A DNA stretch of 64,000 nt from Vicia villosa (GCF_029867415.1 NW_026706255.1:62001-126000), one strand, 5' to 3'; positions 1 through 11,309 are shown, counted from the stretch's first letter. A program made the numbers and translations. The notes: a model not told the origin generated them from the sequence alone.

Positions 1-172
1 GGCATATGAGAGGTTATGAGATCCACTTGAATTGTCAGAACTTGATTTTTCTTTGAGAAGGTCAAAACCCTAATTCCTTGAGCCATTGTTTAGGAGAGAG
101 TGTCTTTGAGTCTTGAACTTTAACATGAGTTTGAATTAGGAGAAATAAGATGGCCAAATTTTGGGGTATGAC
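1..172 (-). mobile_element. Ogre-type LTR fragment (LTR start, minus strand)
   Basis: Read on the minus strand, this stretch begins TGTCATACCCCAAAATTTGG and then follows the same text as the Ogre-1 LTR at 3229 (a shared run about a tract of C, 'cttatttctc', 'gttcaagactcaaagac'). It is therefore the first ~170 bp of an LTR lying on the minus strand and running out of the window to the left. The bases just outside it (173-177, GTGAT) belong to the Tekay RNase H frame, so this is the outer edge of a 5' LTR or solo LTR inserted in Tekay-1, not an LTR next to its own polypurine tract. GTGAT is the expected target duplication; the partner lies outside the window. Confidence 0.8.
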
Positions 173-754
173 AGTGATCATAAGAGCTTGAAATATCTCT
201 TTGATCATAAAGAGCTTAATATGAGGCAAAGAAGGTGGCTGGAATTCCTTAAAGACTATGATTTTGGTTTGAATTACCACCCTGGTAAGGCAAATGTGGT
301 TGTTGATGCTTTGAGTAGGAAGTCCTTACATATGTCTATGCTGATGGTGCAAGAATTGGATTTGATTGAGCAATTTTGAGATTTGAGTCTAGTATGTGAA
401 GGTACTTCTAATAGCATTAAGTTGGGTATGCTAAAGCTGACAAGTGGGATTCTTGATGAGATTAAAGAAGGACAGAAGACTGATGTTGAGCTGGTTGACA
501 GATTGACTTTAATTAATTAGGGTAAAGGAGGTGAATTTAGAATTGACGAGAATGGCATAATGAGATTTGGCGACCACGTTTGTGTTCCTGATGTTGCCGA
601 ACTGAGGAAAAGTATTTTGGAAGAAGGACATCGTAGTGGATTGAGTATTCATCCTGGTGCTACCAAGATGTATCATGACTTGAAGAAATTATTCTGGTGG
701 CCTGGAATGAAAAAGGAAATAGATGAATTTGTTTATTCTTGTTTGACTGAATGA
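173..754 (+). pseudogene. Tekay-1 pol fragment: RNase H end and integrase zinc finger
   Basis: The frame starting near 173 gives a Ty3/gypsy RNase H tail with DHKSLKYLF and the conserved ALSRK ending, then a linker, then the start of an integrase N-terminal zinc-binding domain (HPGATKMYHDLKKLFWWPGM followed by a cysteine pair region). These are typical of Tekay/Del chromoviruses. All parts are in one frame, but stop codons at 377-379 and 518-520 break it, and the upstream reverse transcriptase is missing because another element is inserted at 172. At about 750 the frame jumps to the far end of the integrase: the catalytic core with its D,D,E residues is deleted. No functional product is expected. 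Confidence 0.9.
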
Positions 755-1498
755 AAGGACGATTCAATAATTGGAAGATCTGTTGCGTGCCTGTGTATTG
801 GAAAAAGGCGGTGCATGGGATAGTTATTTTCCGTTGATTGAATTTACATACAACAATAGATACCATTCGAGTATTGGTATGGCTCCATTTGAAGCTTTGT
901 ATGGTTGGAGGTGTAGGACACCATTGTGTTGGTATGAATCTGGTGAAAGTGCGGTGATTGGACCAGAGATTGTTCAAGAGACGACAGAAAAGATTAGGAT
1001 GATTCAGGAAAAGATGAAAGCTTCTCAGAGTCGTCAGAAAAGCTATCATGATAAGAGGCAGAGGACACTTGAATTTCAAGAGGGAGATCATGTGTTTCTG
1101 AGGGTGACTCCTACGACGGGTGTTGGTCGAGCACTAAAGTCAAGGAAGTTGACGCCGCGTTTTATTGGTCTGTTTCAAATTACGGAAAGAGTAGGAGAGG
1201 TGGCCTATCGTATTGCTTTTCCACCGACACTTGCGAACTTACATGACGTATTCCATGTATCTCATTTGAGGAAATACATTGCGGACCCGTCTCATGTAAT
1301 CCAAGTGGACGATGTGCAAATGAAAGATAATTTGACAGTTGAAGCCTTGCCTATGAGAATTGAGGATCATAAGTTAAAGCAACTGCATGGTAAGGAAATA
1401 TCTTTAGTCCGATGGCTTGGGGAGGAGCAGCAGGTGGGAATGTTACTTGGGAGCTGGAAAGTCAGATGAAGGACTCATATCCCGAACTCTTCGTTTGA
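755..1498 (+). pseudogene. Tekay-1 integrase C-terminal part and chromodomain
   Basis: After the deletion the frame resumes just before LEDLLRACVLE, continues through AWDSYFPLIEFTYNN and FEALYGWRCRTPLCW, the basic GPF-like region (LTPRFIGLFQITERVGEVAY), HDVFHVSHLRKYI, and ends in a chromodomain of the Tekay type (EALPMRIEDHKLKQLHGKE). In chromoviruses this tail guides integration to particular chromatin. A stop lies at about 768-770, and around 1408-1412 a small indel shifts the last third of the chromodomain into another frame, where the typical WELESQMKDSYPELF ending reads to a stop at 1496-1498. The pieces match the family in order and spacing, so the identification is firm, but the gene is dead. 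Confidence 0.9.
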
Positions 1499-1528
1499 GG
1501 TATGTTTTCGAGGACGAAAACTCTTTTA

Positions 1529-1540
1529 GTGGGGGAGAGT
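1529..1540 (+). other. Polypurine tract of Tekay-1
   Basis: GTGGGGGAGAGT lies directly before the LTR start TGTAATACCCC. It is the expected plus-strand primer site and places the following LTR as a 3' LTR. It follows the 'ttttcgaggacgaaaa' stretch usual at the end of Tekay/Del internal regions. Confidence 0.85.
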
Positions 1541-3228
1541 TGTAATACCCCATATTTTCCATTATTTAATTTAATTAGATTTTTAAATTATTTAATCGGA
1601 TTAATTGGCATTTTGGTAAATTATTGAGGAATAGTGTTGAAATAAACAATTGGGATTAGTGTAGTGGTTTGAAAAAGGGGGGGTGTTAACTATGTAAGCC
1701 TTATTGAGACATTTTTTATTTTTCATAAAATAAGGGAAATTTGAAAAAAGAAGGAAGTTAGAAGAGAAAGAGCAAAAGTCTGAGAAAATGAGAAGATACG
1801 TGAAAAGGAGAAGAAGAGGACCTTTGAAGATTTAACTCAAAGGTAAGGGGGGGACTCTTCGGGTTAGTGATTATTATATAATCAAGGGTAGTTGAACTGA
1901 TTAGGATTGTTGTTCGGTTCGATTGCATGTTTTGGTTTTGGGGTCTTGGGGGAATTAGGTTGTTAATGTTGATTGGATGCAATTGATGAATTTGATGAAT
2001 GGTTTGGTGTTAGATGACTTCTAAAACGTGTTATATTTGTACTATGTTATGTTGTTTGATGAGGTTTTGGTATGGGACTGTTTTGGTGCGATTTGGATGA
2101 GATTGGGAGAAGAAATATGTTAAAATCGCAGAAAAATTCTGCATCTGCGAAGTATGCGTCGACCTGAGTGTCAGCATGCGTCGACTCATGGGTCAGCGTG
2201 TGCATACCCGAGGGGGGGGGGGGGGGCAGCAAATCTAATCCGTCGACCTGAAGGGGGTTTGCGTCGACGCATAACATCCAATTTTTGACAAATTTTCTGA
2301 GGGGCATAACTTTCAAACCATACATCCGTTTTGAGCGGCGTTTGAGCGTTGCGAAGCTAATTTAAAGCTTTATATGATGAATTGATGAAATGGGCAGTGG
2401 CTATATTTTATTTTAAATGTTGATTCAATTTAATGAATGGACTATATCATTGTGTACATATATGTGTGAATGTAACAATGTGTTGTTGTGGTGGTGTAGC
2501 CACTTTGAATTTTATTTTTATTGTGTGGTGTTTTGACATGATTATATGTGGTATGACAGAATGATTGTTAATACATGTGCATGCTTATTGGTGATGAAAT
2601 GGTGAGTTGTAATGAGACGATGTGAAGCATCTGATCAGTGATGTTATAAGTATGTGATATGTGTACATTCATTCATACGCATTTTGGTGATGGATCCCGG
2701 TGATGTTGTGGATCAAATGGTGGGCATAATTCCCATTGTGTGAAATTTGTGCCGGTTGGACTGTATCTTGAAGATGAGAGATCAGTTGGATGGGTTTAGC
2801 CCATGTATGGTACCACATGCATAGTGTCAGTTCATTCATGTGCATGATAATATAGTATGATAAAATGATTGTGTATTATACTTGGTGATGTATTTGATTT
2901 TGGTGCTTGATCAGTAGTTATAAATCTGAATACATGTTGTGATTGGGTGAATGATTATGCTATGATGTCTTATTACTTATGACTGTATAATAATTATTAA
3001 TTTCGAATGAGACTCACCCTTACATGTTGACATTATCAGATTAAGGAGTAGCGGCATCTTGATTTGGTGAGGATAGCTCATAGGCTAGTCCGTAGTCCGT
3101 GTCGAGTCATGCTCTGATTTGTAACAATGGGGAACGATAGACTTAAGAGTTACTTATGATATTCTATTTTATTGTTTTGGATTATGTATCGTTTGGTATA
3201 TGTTTTGGTGTTGTCTTACGATACCATT
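1541..3228 (+). mobile_element. Tekay-1 3' LTR, first part
   Basis: The LTR starts TGTAATACCCC right after the polypurine tract. It is interrupted after 3228 by Ogre-1, and continues at 23510-23684, ending GGGTGTTACA. Without the insert it is about 1.86 kb, normal for Tekay elements. No coding sequence is supported. It includes a short GC-rich patch with repeated GCGTCGAC and a run of 15 G (see separate entry). The flanking bases 23685-23689 (ATAAA) would be the right-hand target duplication; the left one is outside the window. Confidence 0.85.
2156..2268 (+). repeat. GCGTCGAC motif cluster and poly-G run in Tekay LTR
   Basis: GTCGAC-containing octamers occur at 2156-2163, 2178-2185, 2240-2247 (CCGTCGAC) and 2261-2268, interleaved with 'ggtcagcgtgtgc'-like text, and a run of 15 G lies at 2212-2226. 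The patch is CG-rich in an otherwise AT-rich LTR. Its role is unknown; the G run is a likely place for sequencing error or length variation. Confidence 0.7.
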
Positions 3229-5107
3229 TGTCATACCCCAAAATTTTCCCATCTTATTTCTCTTAAATCAAACTCCTATCAAAGTTCAAGACTCAAAGAC
3301 ATCCCTCCTAAACAAAGGCTCAAGAAACTAGGGTTTGTGGCTTCTTGAAGAAAATCAATGAACCAAAGTCTCCAAGGCATCTCATATGGCTTATGATGTT
3401 TCAAACTACCTCTATGACAAAATTCAGGCTCTGACTCAAGGGATTGACCACTCAATTGCTCAGAAAGTCAACAGTCGACTAGTTGGACCTAAAAGTCAAC
3501 TGTGGTCAAAGTACAGTCAAAACTCCTGATTTTTTGTCAACAACCTTATTTTGAAGTATCATTCACCATTTGATCAATGATTGATCATGGTTCATCAAGG
3601 AAAGATCAGAAATCAACAATTCCAAAAGTCTATAAATTAGGGTTTTCGTAGGAGAAAGTCAACTGAACTTTGACCAGCCATAACTCCCACATGGAACATC
3701 AGAAATTTCCCATCCAAGGCACATTTTGAAGGAAATTGAATTATCTACAACTTTGTCTCTCACAAGCCAAGTCTAAAAATGCTTCATTTGAGAGATATGG
3801 ATTAAAGGATTATAGGTCCTTTTTGAAAATCAACCAAAAGCAGTTTTTTGTCAAAGCCAATATCATCAAGATAAATTCTTCAAATGGAAAAAAGCTTCCA
3901 AAGTGGCATGTAGAGGACATCTTGAGGTTTCCAAAAAGTCCTAGAACTTCTCCATATCTTAAAAATTGAGGGAGATATGCCTTGTCAAAGTTGGGCGATT
4001 TTAAGGAGAAAAATGTGGAATAAAAGGCTTCAAATTGGATTTTCTTGCAGAGGGACCCAATATTTCTTGGCCCAATCTTCATCCTTATGATATCCAAGGC
4101 CCTAAATTCATTTGCCACGATTTATTGATTAATATTGTATTTTTTTTATTGAATTTAACTCATGAAAAATACAATATAAATCATATAATTGGAAAGATAC
4201 AAGAAAATTTGATTTAGTTTTGATTTTAATCAGAATCAATTATCAAAATATGTATTAATTGATATCAAATTCGTGCAAGAGCTAATTGGTTGGAAAATAT
4301 GGATTTGGCTCAAGTTTAGAAACTTTGAAAATCAATTTTCAATCAAAGTTCCAATCTTGGATTCAAAGAGATTCAACTCAAAATTGTTGCCCTAATCTCA
4401 TCACATATAAGGGAATATTCGTTCCAGATGCAAGGGAGGATTTTTCAGAAGGTTTTGCTGCCCAGGAAGTTGTAAAAAAATCCCAACAAGTGCAAGAAAA
4501 AATCCAAATCGGTTTCAGGCTTAGAGAAGAATTCAAAGGATTTTGAAGGTTCAATAACGATCCTTGGAGTTCCAGGAAGCCGTCCCAATCGTTATTAAGG
4601 CCTAAAGCACTCAGAATCAAAGCATATACATTCACGGTTTGAGCCTTTTGATTTTGCAATCAATTCTATTTTTCTTGCATTATAATTATGGTTTGAATAC
4701 ATATATGTGTTTGTGGGGAAGTTTCGAAGCTGTTGGCACCATTTAATCTGAGTTTAGACACAGGTGTTATGATCCGCCATTATTAGGTCTTAAAGCTTTA
4801 AATTTGGGATATTTCAATACAGGTGAAATTGATCCCAATCGAGGCCACCAGCGTGTTCATATTAAGATTTAGAGTTGAATCGTGACCTTAGTCATTATTA
4901 TTTGATGTTTTTCATGAGTTTTGTATGCACAGGTGTTCTAGCTACGTTCAGCATCGTAGCAAAACCGTGGCTAAAAACTCTGCACTTTAACAAATCTCCA
5001 CGAAGGAGACGACGAAGCTGGCCGCGAGTTTCAATTTGTTTGAATTTCCTTAATTGTATTTTATTTATAATTATTTCGCTGTGTTATATTATCACTTAGT
5101 AATTCCA

Positions 5108-5172
5108 GCACAGATGGCAAAGGCGTTTTGGCATTAATAGGCGAAGGAACCTGGGTTCAATCCCCAGGATAT
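5108..5172 (+). other. tRNA-like (SINE-like) segment in Ogre-1 5' LTR
   Basis: A sequence resembling a tRNA-derived pol III promoter: an A-box-like TGGCAAAGGCG near 5115 and, about 40 bases on, GGTTCAATCCC at 5154-5164, which fits the B-box consensus GGTTCRANNCC. The latter sits in a clean T-arm-like hairpin (CCTGG, loop, CCAGG, 5150-5168). The same segment is in the 3' LTR. It may be a captured SINE head or chance tRNA-like text; no complete cloverleaf is evident. Confidence 0.45.
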
Positions 5173-5387
5173 ACAATTTTATTTTTCAAGTCATTTGATC
5201 ATGGATCCAGCGCATCTGGCCCTCTCATGTTCACCATGCGCCTGCAATGCTTAACCATAGGATCTCTGCAGGATCAGATCCAACGCACGCTATGATGGAG
5301 GCTCACCGTAAACCTTCCAGGCCTCGCCACACTGAATCAAAAGTTAAGTTTTCTAAATTTTTTTAATTATATAAACTTGTGTTTTTT

Positions 5388-5415
5388 ATTTTATTATATA
5401 TATATTTTGTATAAT

Positions 5416-5447
<32 letters not shown>

Positions 5448-5448
5448 C
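5388..5448. repeat. (TA)n-rich microsatellite in Ogre-1 5' LTR
   Basis: Two TA-rich runs separated by 'ttttgtataattatttt'. The main run here is about 20-26 bases, shorter than the copy in the 3' LTR at about 21856-21902, showing independent length change after insertion. Confidence 0.85.
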
Positions 5449-6656
5449 CTTAAAAATTCTTTACAAAATAAAGCTCTTCTTCAAAAATTATTTTTTTTCA
5501 TAAAAATATTATAATAAGTAAAATATTTGCTTATTTTAATAATTTGATTTTTAATTATTTTAAGTTAACTTAATTTGATTAAATTATTTGTTTAATTTTA
5601 TTTGATTTTTATTCATTGATTAAAAATAAATATTAGGGTTAGGTATTTAATCGAAACCCTCTTTTCACCGATTTAATTAATTAGGTTGAAAACCAATAAT
5701 TAATTAAATTTATTTTATTTATTCTATTAATCATAGTTAATTCGTACCCTAATCAGGGTTTACGAAGATCATGCCTACACTAAATTTTGCCCTTTTTCTT
5801 TGTGCAGTTTTCAGGGTTACCATCAGGGTTCATCCGACTACGCGTCATATCAGATCAAAAGCTAAGTCCTGATTCTCTATTTATTTATTCATTTATTTGT
5901 TTTTCCTTATAAAAAATTTAGGGTTTACTTTCGAATGTTAATGAACTCCTCCTACACTCACCCTTTGTTTATTTTTCCTTTTCCAATTTTCAGGGTTAGC
6001 CAACCGGTCAAAGCTCGAATGTTCGGTAACCCTATAATTCATCTTTTTTATTTTATTTTGTCTTTTAAATTATTACTTATGTCAAACCCTATTGCTTTAT
6101 TGGGGTTTAAATTTATTGCTTTTTCTCCCCTTCCCCATGGTTTATCATGTAACTGTTTCTGGTTTGTATTGCTTGGCCTTAAAGGCACTTAACACTGTAT
6201 ATATAAACTGTGTGGTTAGTAATCCTAGGGAGTGATAACCTCGAACTGAATCTAGAATCACCTAATTACAAGATAATATAACTGAATCCGGTCACGTGAT
6301 TGTTGCACCCACACACTTTTTATGGTAACCTCTCTTGTTGCCTGTTGCCTATTGCCTGTTGCCTTGTGTTTTTCAGTGTAGAATAGCCAAGTCCCTCAAA
6401 TACGAGGATACCTCAGCAATGTTTCCCTCGGTTCATTCAGATCATAAGTCCCTAATGATGCTGCCTTCGATTCGCTAATATGATCTCGTCCCTCGAAGTT
6501 GCCTACAAAATACTGAGGTGTCCTCTGGTTGCCTAAAAAACAATGGCTATTCTGATCCTTCCCTTAGACTACCTGCCCCTCTATGGCAGGGACAGTCTTG
6601 TGGCGGACGATGATTCGACGACCCTTTAACCTCCAAATAAAAGGACTTCCCTACCC

Positions 6657-7817
6657 TGTTGAAAGTATTTGTGGGTAAATATTTTCGATAATATATCGTA
6701 TCCACATGGATTGGTTAATATCACTGCCGTTCTATAGTTGTTTATTTTGAGTTGGGAAAATTGAGTTGGTTTGTTTTATGATTCTAATAATATCAAAAGT
6801 AAACAATAAATTAAAAGCGAGTAATGAACTGTTGTTAACGATTAGAGAAATATGTTGAACCTTAGGGTTCATCAATCTACTCCTATACAATTATTACTTA
6901 ATTCACAATTGAACAATATTTTAAATCATTATCTTCACTTATCCTCAAATAAGATTCCATGTCTGCAAATCAAATTAGCTAACTTTTACCGGTATGAGAT
7001 TCGATCTCTCCAAATATCAATAACGATAATAGTAATTAAGAACGATAATTATGAAAACCCAATTACAATTCCATCTCTGCAAATTGCAATTGAATCAATA
7101 TAGTAACCTAGGGCAAAAGTTAAATCCTTTCTTTCGATCAAAGATTCAACGATAATTTAAGAATAAAAACAAGGTTTCTTATTGATAATGAATTCAAATA
7201 ATTGTTCACAGGAATTAATTAATGGTATTGTATATTCATAGGTTAACTACTACCTTAGATTCAACAAGAGGGGTTTAGCTCTCCATAGACATGAAGAACA
7301 CACAAAGATTAATGGAAGAATTCATCTTCATCAAAGGAATGTCTTCGCTTGATAGAGAATTGGTCTTCAATTGATGATTGTGGCTGCACCTTCAGATTCC
7401 TCTCCTAATTTCGCTCTTGCCAAAGTTGTTTTTCTCTTGGAAGCTAGGGCTTTTAAATAGAAGTTTTGGGCTTTTAACGCCGGCGCGGCATTGGACTGGC
7501 GCGGCGCGCTTCAAAACAGAGATATTTTCGCGGCGCGCTCTAGGACCCTCGCGGCGCGCTCTTTGCAATTTCCATCTTTTTCTTCTGCCTTTGAGACTTC
7601 CAGCTCTCTTTCCTCCTCATGTTCTTCTCAAGCTTCAATTCAGCTCTAAACCTGCAACAATAACACCCACAAGTGATTCGATTTGCTTTACGCACGAACT
7701 AAACTTGTTCAGTTCAATTCTTAATAAAAACCTATGGATTTATCACATTTTGCATTGGTTTGGAGACTAAATCACTTCTATGAACACATGAATTTACCAT
7801 TAATTTACTCCTAACAA
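6657..7817 (-). mobile_element. Athila-lineage 3' LTR
   Basis: This is the LTR adjoining the polypurine tract. It includes a CG-rich block around 7479-7563 with repeated CGCGGCGCGC and a 12-bp local duplication near the LTR start (minus sense) that the other LTR lacks. Confidence 0.92.
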
Positions 7818-7834
7818 ACTCTCCCCAACTTAGA
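7818..7834 (-). other. Polypurine tract of the Athila-lineage element
   Basis: On the minus strand CTAAGTTGGGGAGAGTT lies directly before the LTR start TGTTAGGAGT. It fixes the orientation of the element. Confidence 0.88.
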
Positions 7835-9421
7835 GTTTTGTTTGTCCCTAAACAAAATTACTTACCTCCAGCAAAGTTTACCGACAATCATGCAACAAGT
7901 TTTTCAAAAAGTTTTTCTTAAGTGGTTCAATCCAGTAACTAAGTCAAATACTCCTCTTCTACCTGCAATATCAGAATATACACATGAAACAAACTTTGAA
8001 AGCAAATTACCTCCAGAAGTTCAAAACACTACACAATTGGAATTGAATCAACACTAATCACTCTCATCAAAAAGTATGATGACTAAAAGAGGGGTTAAAC
8101 ACTCATCCAATCACTTAAGTCAACAAAGATCCATATCATACGTTCACCAAATTGTTAGCATCAAGTCGTGTGGAATCTGAGAATCAGAAGGTCTTTCTAG
8201 GGTTGTAATGCGGTTTAGATTCAAAGAAAAGAAGATAATCAAGGGTTGTTCCTAATCTAGGGAAGCATCCAAATCATAACTCATTCCTTCTTCTCTATAC
8301 TTTAATTCTCACCCATTCATCTCTTTTCATTCGTAGCTCAGTGTTTCTTTTTCTTTGCTGTTTCCTTTTTTTTTCAACAACTGTTTAGATTCAAACGTTG
8401 TTACTTCTCTTTTTTTTTAAGCTACGACTTTTTTCTTTCACCGCTTACCATAAGTACTTACTCTTCTTTTGAATATGACTCTCCCCAACTTGGAGATCAA
8501 CCTGTATTCAGATTATATGAATGCTCCCCTACTTTCTAAAAAGGGTTAAAGAGAAAACACATCACCAAATTTTATGGTTGATGATCCAGAACAAAACTTT
8601 TATTGAGATCAATACTCACCAGGTATTTTCCTTGGTGCATATTATGATGCTTATCTTGACCTCAGGCTCAAAGAATGGTTAGCAAAAAGATCACACTCTC
8701 ACAGAAGAAAATAAGTTTTACGTTAAAATAGGCTAAAAGAACTCTCAGATTCAAACAATTGCCTAAATCACTTCCACAGATTTCCACAGACGATGCAACA
8801 ACCGGTTTAGCATGATACGAACAAGTCAAAATAATTGATGGTCTCCTGCATATAGTAAACAATGGAAAGCTTTCCTCACAATGGTTAAGGCTAAGCTGAT
8901 CCAATAAACAATGTACCATAAAGAACTTCTGACAGTATTTACTAACACCTTAAGTTTCATTGCACACATTAAGAGTTTGAGTTTGAAAATTCATACCTGC
9001 TTTGTTACTTATTGAAAAAGAGAGTGAAACTGAAAAATTTTGAACATTCACTTCCTACCACTTTCATACATGTTGCTTCCTTGTTGATACTTCGCTTGAG
9101 ATTCTCGTTTTGTTATGGGACTACTTACTCTAACTGGGAGCAAATAACAAACATAAAAGCATAAAATTGAAAAATGCAAAAGAGTAAATCCACCCCCAAA
9201 CTTGAACTAAACATTGACCTCAATGTTTCCGAACAAGCCCGAGAGGGTTGACTTACAAGGGGTATTGCCATATCAATTGATTCTTCCTAGCTTTCACCAG
9301 AAAGGTCCCCTTATTATTTCCTGAAATAAAAATAAACAAAACAAAATAAAACATTAGAAGTGTGGGTTACCTCCCACGAAGTGCTTCGTTTAACGTCGTT
9401 TGAGCTCGACGGTCAACGCTT
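7835..9421 (-). other. Athila-lineage 3' noncoding region
   Basis: About 1.6 kb between the ORF stop and the polypurine tract. The stretch is AT-rich with several T-rich runs near 8360-8420. I see no env-like frame or membrane protein of useful length, although autonomous Athila relatives may carry an env-like ORF in this position. Confidence 0.7.
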
Positions 9422-11002
9422 TCAAGGAACTAAAAATGGTGCATGTTGCTCCACTCCCCCGAAGTAATCTTTCAACCGTTTTCCATTAACGGTCCAACTC
9501 TCATTTGTCTTAGGATTCTCTACCACAATGGCTCCATAATTGCATACCTCTTTTACCACAAATGGTCCCGACCATTTTGACTTCCCTTTATTCGAAAATA
9601 ACTTGAGTCCTGATTTGCACAAGAGCACCCTTTTTCCAACTTGAATTTCTTTGTGGCTGATGTTTGTATCATGAGATGCTTTCATTTTGTCTTTTTTAAC
9701 TTGATTTTCAGCATCTTTGAGTTCTTCTTCGGTGGCATCGATTTGGAAACTATCCTTCTTGTTCTTAGGATGCTTCTTGGCTTCGAAAAGATTAAACTTT
9801 ACCTCTTCATCTTGCACCCTTACTTTCATGATCCCCGCATCCATATCAATCATCATTCGGGCGGTTTTCATGAATGGTCTTCCAAGAATTAATGGTACCT
9901 CATGATCTTCCTCCATGTCAACTACCACAAAATCCACCGGGAAAAAGAATTTGTCTACTTTTACTAGCAAATCTTGAACCACTCCATATGGTGAGGTGAT
10001 AGACTTGTCGGCTAATTGCAATATCATCCTAGTAGGCTTCGTCACAATATTCCCTAATTTCTTGACAATGGATAAAGGGATTAAGTTGATGCTAGACCCC
10101 AGATCAATCAACCCGTCACTAGTGAAGTTACCTCCAATATTTAATGGCAAAGTGACTCGTCCCGGATCGGGTTCCTTTCTTGGAGTAGTTCTTTGGATTA
10201 TGGCACTACACTGGGCATCAAGCAACACGGTCTCCTCATCTGTGTACTTCTTTTTCTTTGTGATTATATTCTTCATGAATTTAGCATACTTGGGCATTTG
10301 CTCCAACGCTTCGGCAAATGGAATATTTATATGAAGTTGTTTAAATATGTCCATAAACCTTGCATGTTGCCTAGCATTATCTTTCTTTGATGGTGCATGT
10401 GGGTATGGGAGGTGTTGACTCGGTATCACCTTGCTTGCCATCTTGTCACATGCTTTCTTCCTCTTGGATTGATCTCTTTTTTTCACTTCTTTATTCACCT
10501 CAGTTACAACAATTTCATCTTCCTCATCTTCCGCTGCACGATTATCATCTTCCTTCTCAACATCCTTGTTTTCAACTTCCTCATCAAGCACTTTTGCACT
10601 CTTTATTGAAGTAGCATTGCAAGTTTCTACACAAGTCATAGGGTTTTGAAAAGTTGAGACTTGCCTTACGTTTTGCTCGGCGAAGAATTTGGTAAGTTGA
10701 ACATCTTGCGTTTCCCGGTTTTGTTGAATGGCTAAAGAGAACTGCATGAATTGCTTCATGGTTTCCTCTAACTCAGTGGGTCCTCTTTGATAACCTTGAT
10801 TATAGTGTGAAAACCCTTGTTGTTGGTATTCATGGTTAGCCATATGATACTCTGTCGCCTCTTCCGGTGTGTACCATCCGATATCATGAAACTCATTAAC
10901 TTGAGGTGTGAACTGTGACACACTTTGAAGGAGATACTCCATTTGTTGAATTAGGATCTCGTTTTGAGCATGAATTGCAACATTTATATTTGGGTCCCAC
11001 AT
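9422..11002 (-). CDS. Chimeric gag-protease-integrase-tail protein (Athila lineage)
   Basis: An open frame of about 526 codons, taking the ATG at 11002-11000 (MWDPNINVA) as start; the frame is open a further 26 codons upstream with a hydrophobic, unlikely leader. Order of parts: a Q-rich gag-like N-terminus, a highly charged linker with E/D and K runs (about residues 165-200), the Athila linker containing INIPFAEALEQMPKYAKFMK, a retropepsin domain with active-site IDLGSSINLIP and LILGRPFM, and finally an integrase C-terminal segment (GLKLFSNKGKSKWSGPFVV to VNGKRLKDYFGG). The gag zinc knuckle, RT, RNase H and integrase core are absent. A deletion that kept the frame made this fusion. Whether the protein is expressed or useful is unknown. 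Confidence 0.85.
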   Translation of the reverse strand: MWDPNINVAIHAQNEILIQQMEYLLQSVSQFTPQVNEFHDIGWYTPEEATEYHMANHEYQQQGFSHYNQGYQRGPTELEETMKQFMQFSLAIQQNRETQDVQLTKFFAEQNVRQVSTFQNPMTCVETCNATSIKSAKVLDEEVENKDVEKEDDNRAAEDEEDEIVVTEVNKEVKKRDQSKRKKACDKMASKVIPSQHLPYPHAPSKKDNARQHARFMDIFKQLHINIPFAEALEQMPKYAKFMKNIITKKKKYTDEETVLLDAQCSAIIQRTTPRKEPDPGRVTLPLNIGGNFTSDGLIDLGSSINLIPLSIVKKLGNIVTKPTRMILQLADKSITSPYGVVQDLLVKVDKFFFPVDFVVVDMEEDHEVPLILGRPFMKTARMMIDMDAGIMKVRVQDEEVKFNLFEAKKHPKNKKDSFQIDATEEELKDAENQVKKDKMKASHDTNISHKEIQVGKRVLLCKSGLKLFSNKGKSKWSGPFVVKEVCNYGAIVVENPKTNESWTVNGKRLKDYFGGVEQHAPFLVP

Positions 11003-11309
11003 TCCGACAAACAAACATCTAAAAACACTAGCAAACAAGTGAAATAACAAGATAAAAATAATAATAATAAAAAAAATCAAAATTAAAAGACTATTGCAAT
11101 AAAAAATCTAAAATAAAGGAACTAAACTTAAAAATCTAAAATAAAGGAACTAAACTAACAATCTAAACTTAAGTAACTAAACAAAAAATCTAAAATTAAG
11201 TAAATAACTAAAAATCTAAATTTAAGTAAATAACTAAAAATACTATAACTAAAAATAAGGAAATAACTCAAAATAAAAAACTATTGCAATGCGTGCAATA
11301 TTGACACCA
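11003..11309 (-). other. Athila-lineage leader with A-rich degenerate repeats
   Basis: Between the PBS and the ORF lies a leader that, on the plus strand, repeats 'aaaatctaaaataaaggaac'-like units with variation from about 11100 to 11270. No ORF is seen. Confidence 0.7.

Larger units (their letters stand above)
3229..6656 (+). mobile_element. Ogre-1 5' LTR, first part
   Basis: This aligns along its whole length with 19699-23105. It carries a (TA)n run near 5425, a tRNA-like segment near 5110-5170, and a GGGTTTA/AACCCTA-rich stretch between 5630 and 5950. Compared with the 3' LTR it has about 50 bp more near 3310-3360. It is broken at 6656 by the Athila element. No gene is supported here; the short open frames are repeated in both LTRs because the LTRs are copies. 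Confidence 0.9.

Noticed and set aside
5630..5950. Telomere-like repeats from TTTAGGG/AACCCTA words
   Set aside because: Words such as 'tagggtt' and 'aaccct' are scattered, not in tandem.
6852..7103. 83-codon frame that recurs identically at 11527-11778
   Set aside because: The identity comes from the two LTRs of one element; the frame has no domain and is within LTR sequence.
7378..7770. 130-codon frame in the Athila 3' LTR
   Set aside because: LTR sequence; the other LTR copy has an 8-bp difference that breaks it, and composition reflects the CG-rich block.
7835..9421. Env-like gene in the Athila-lineage element
   Set aside because: No frame of useful length on the element strand, and no signal peptide or transmembrane pattern.
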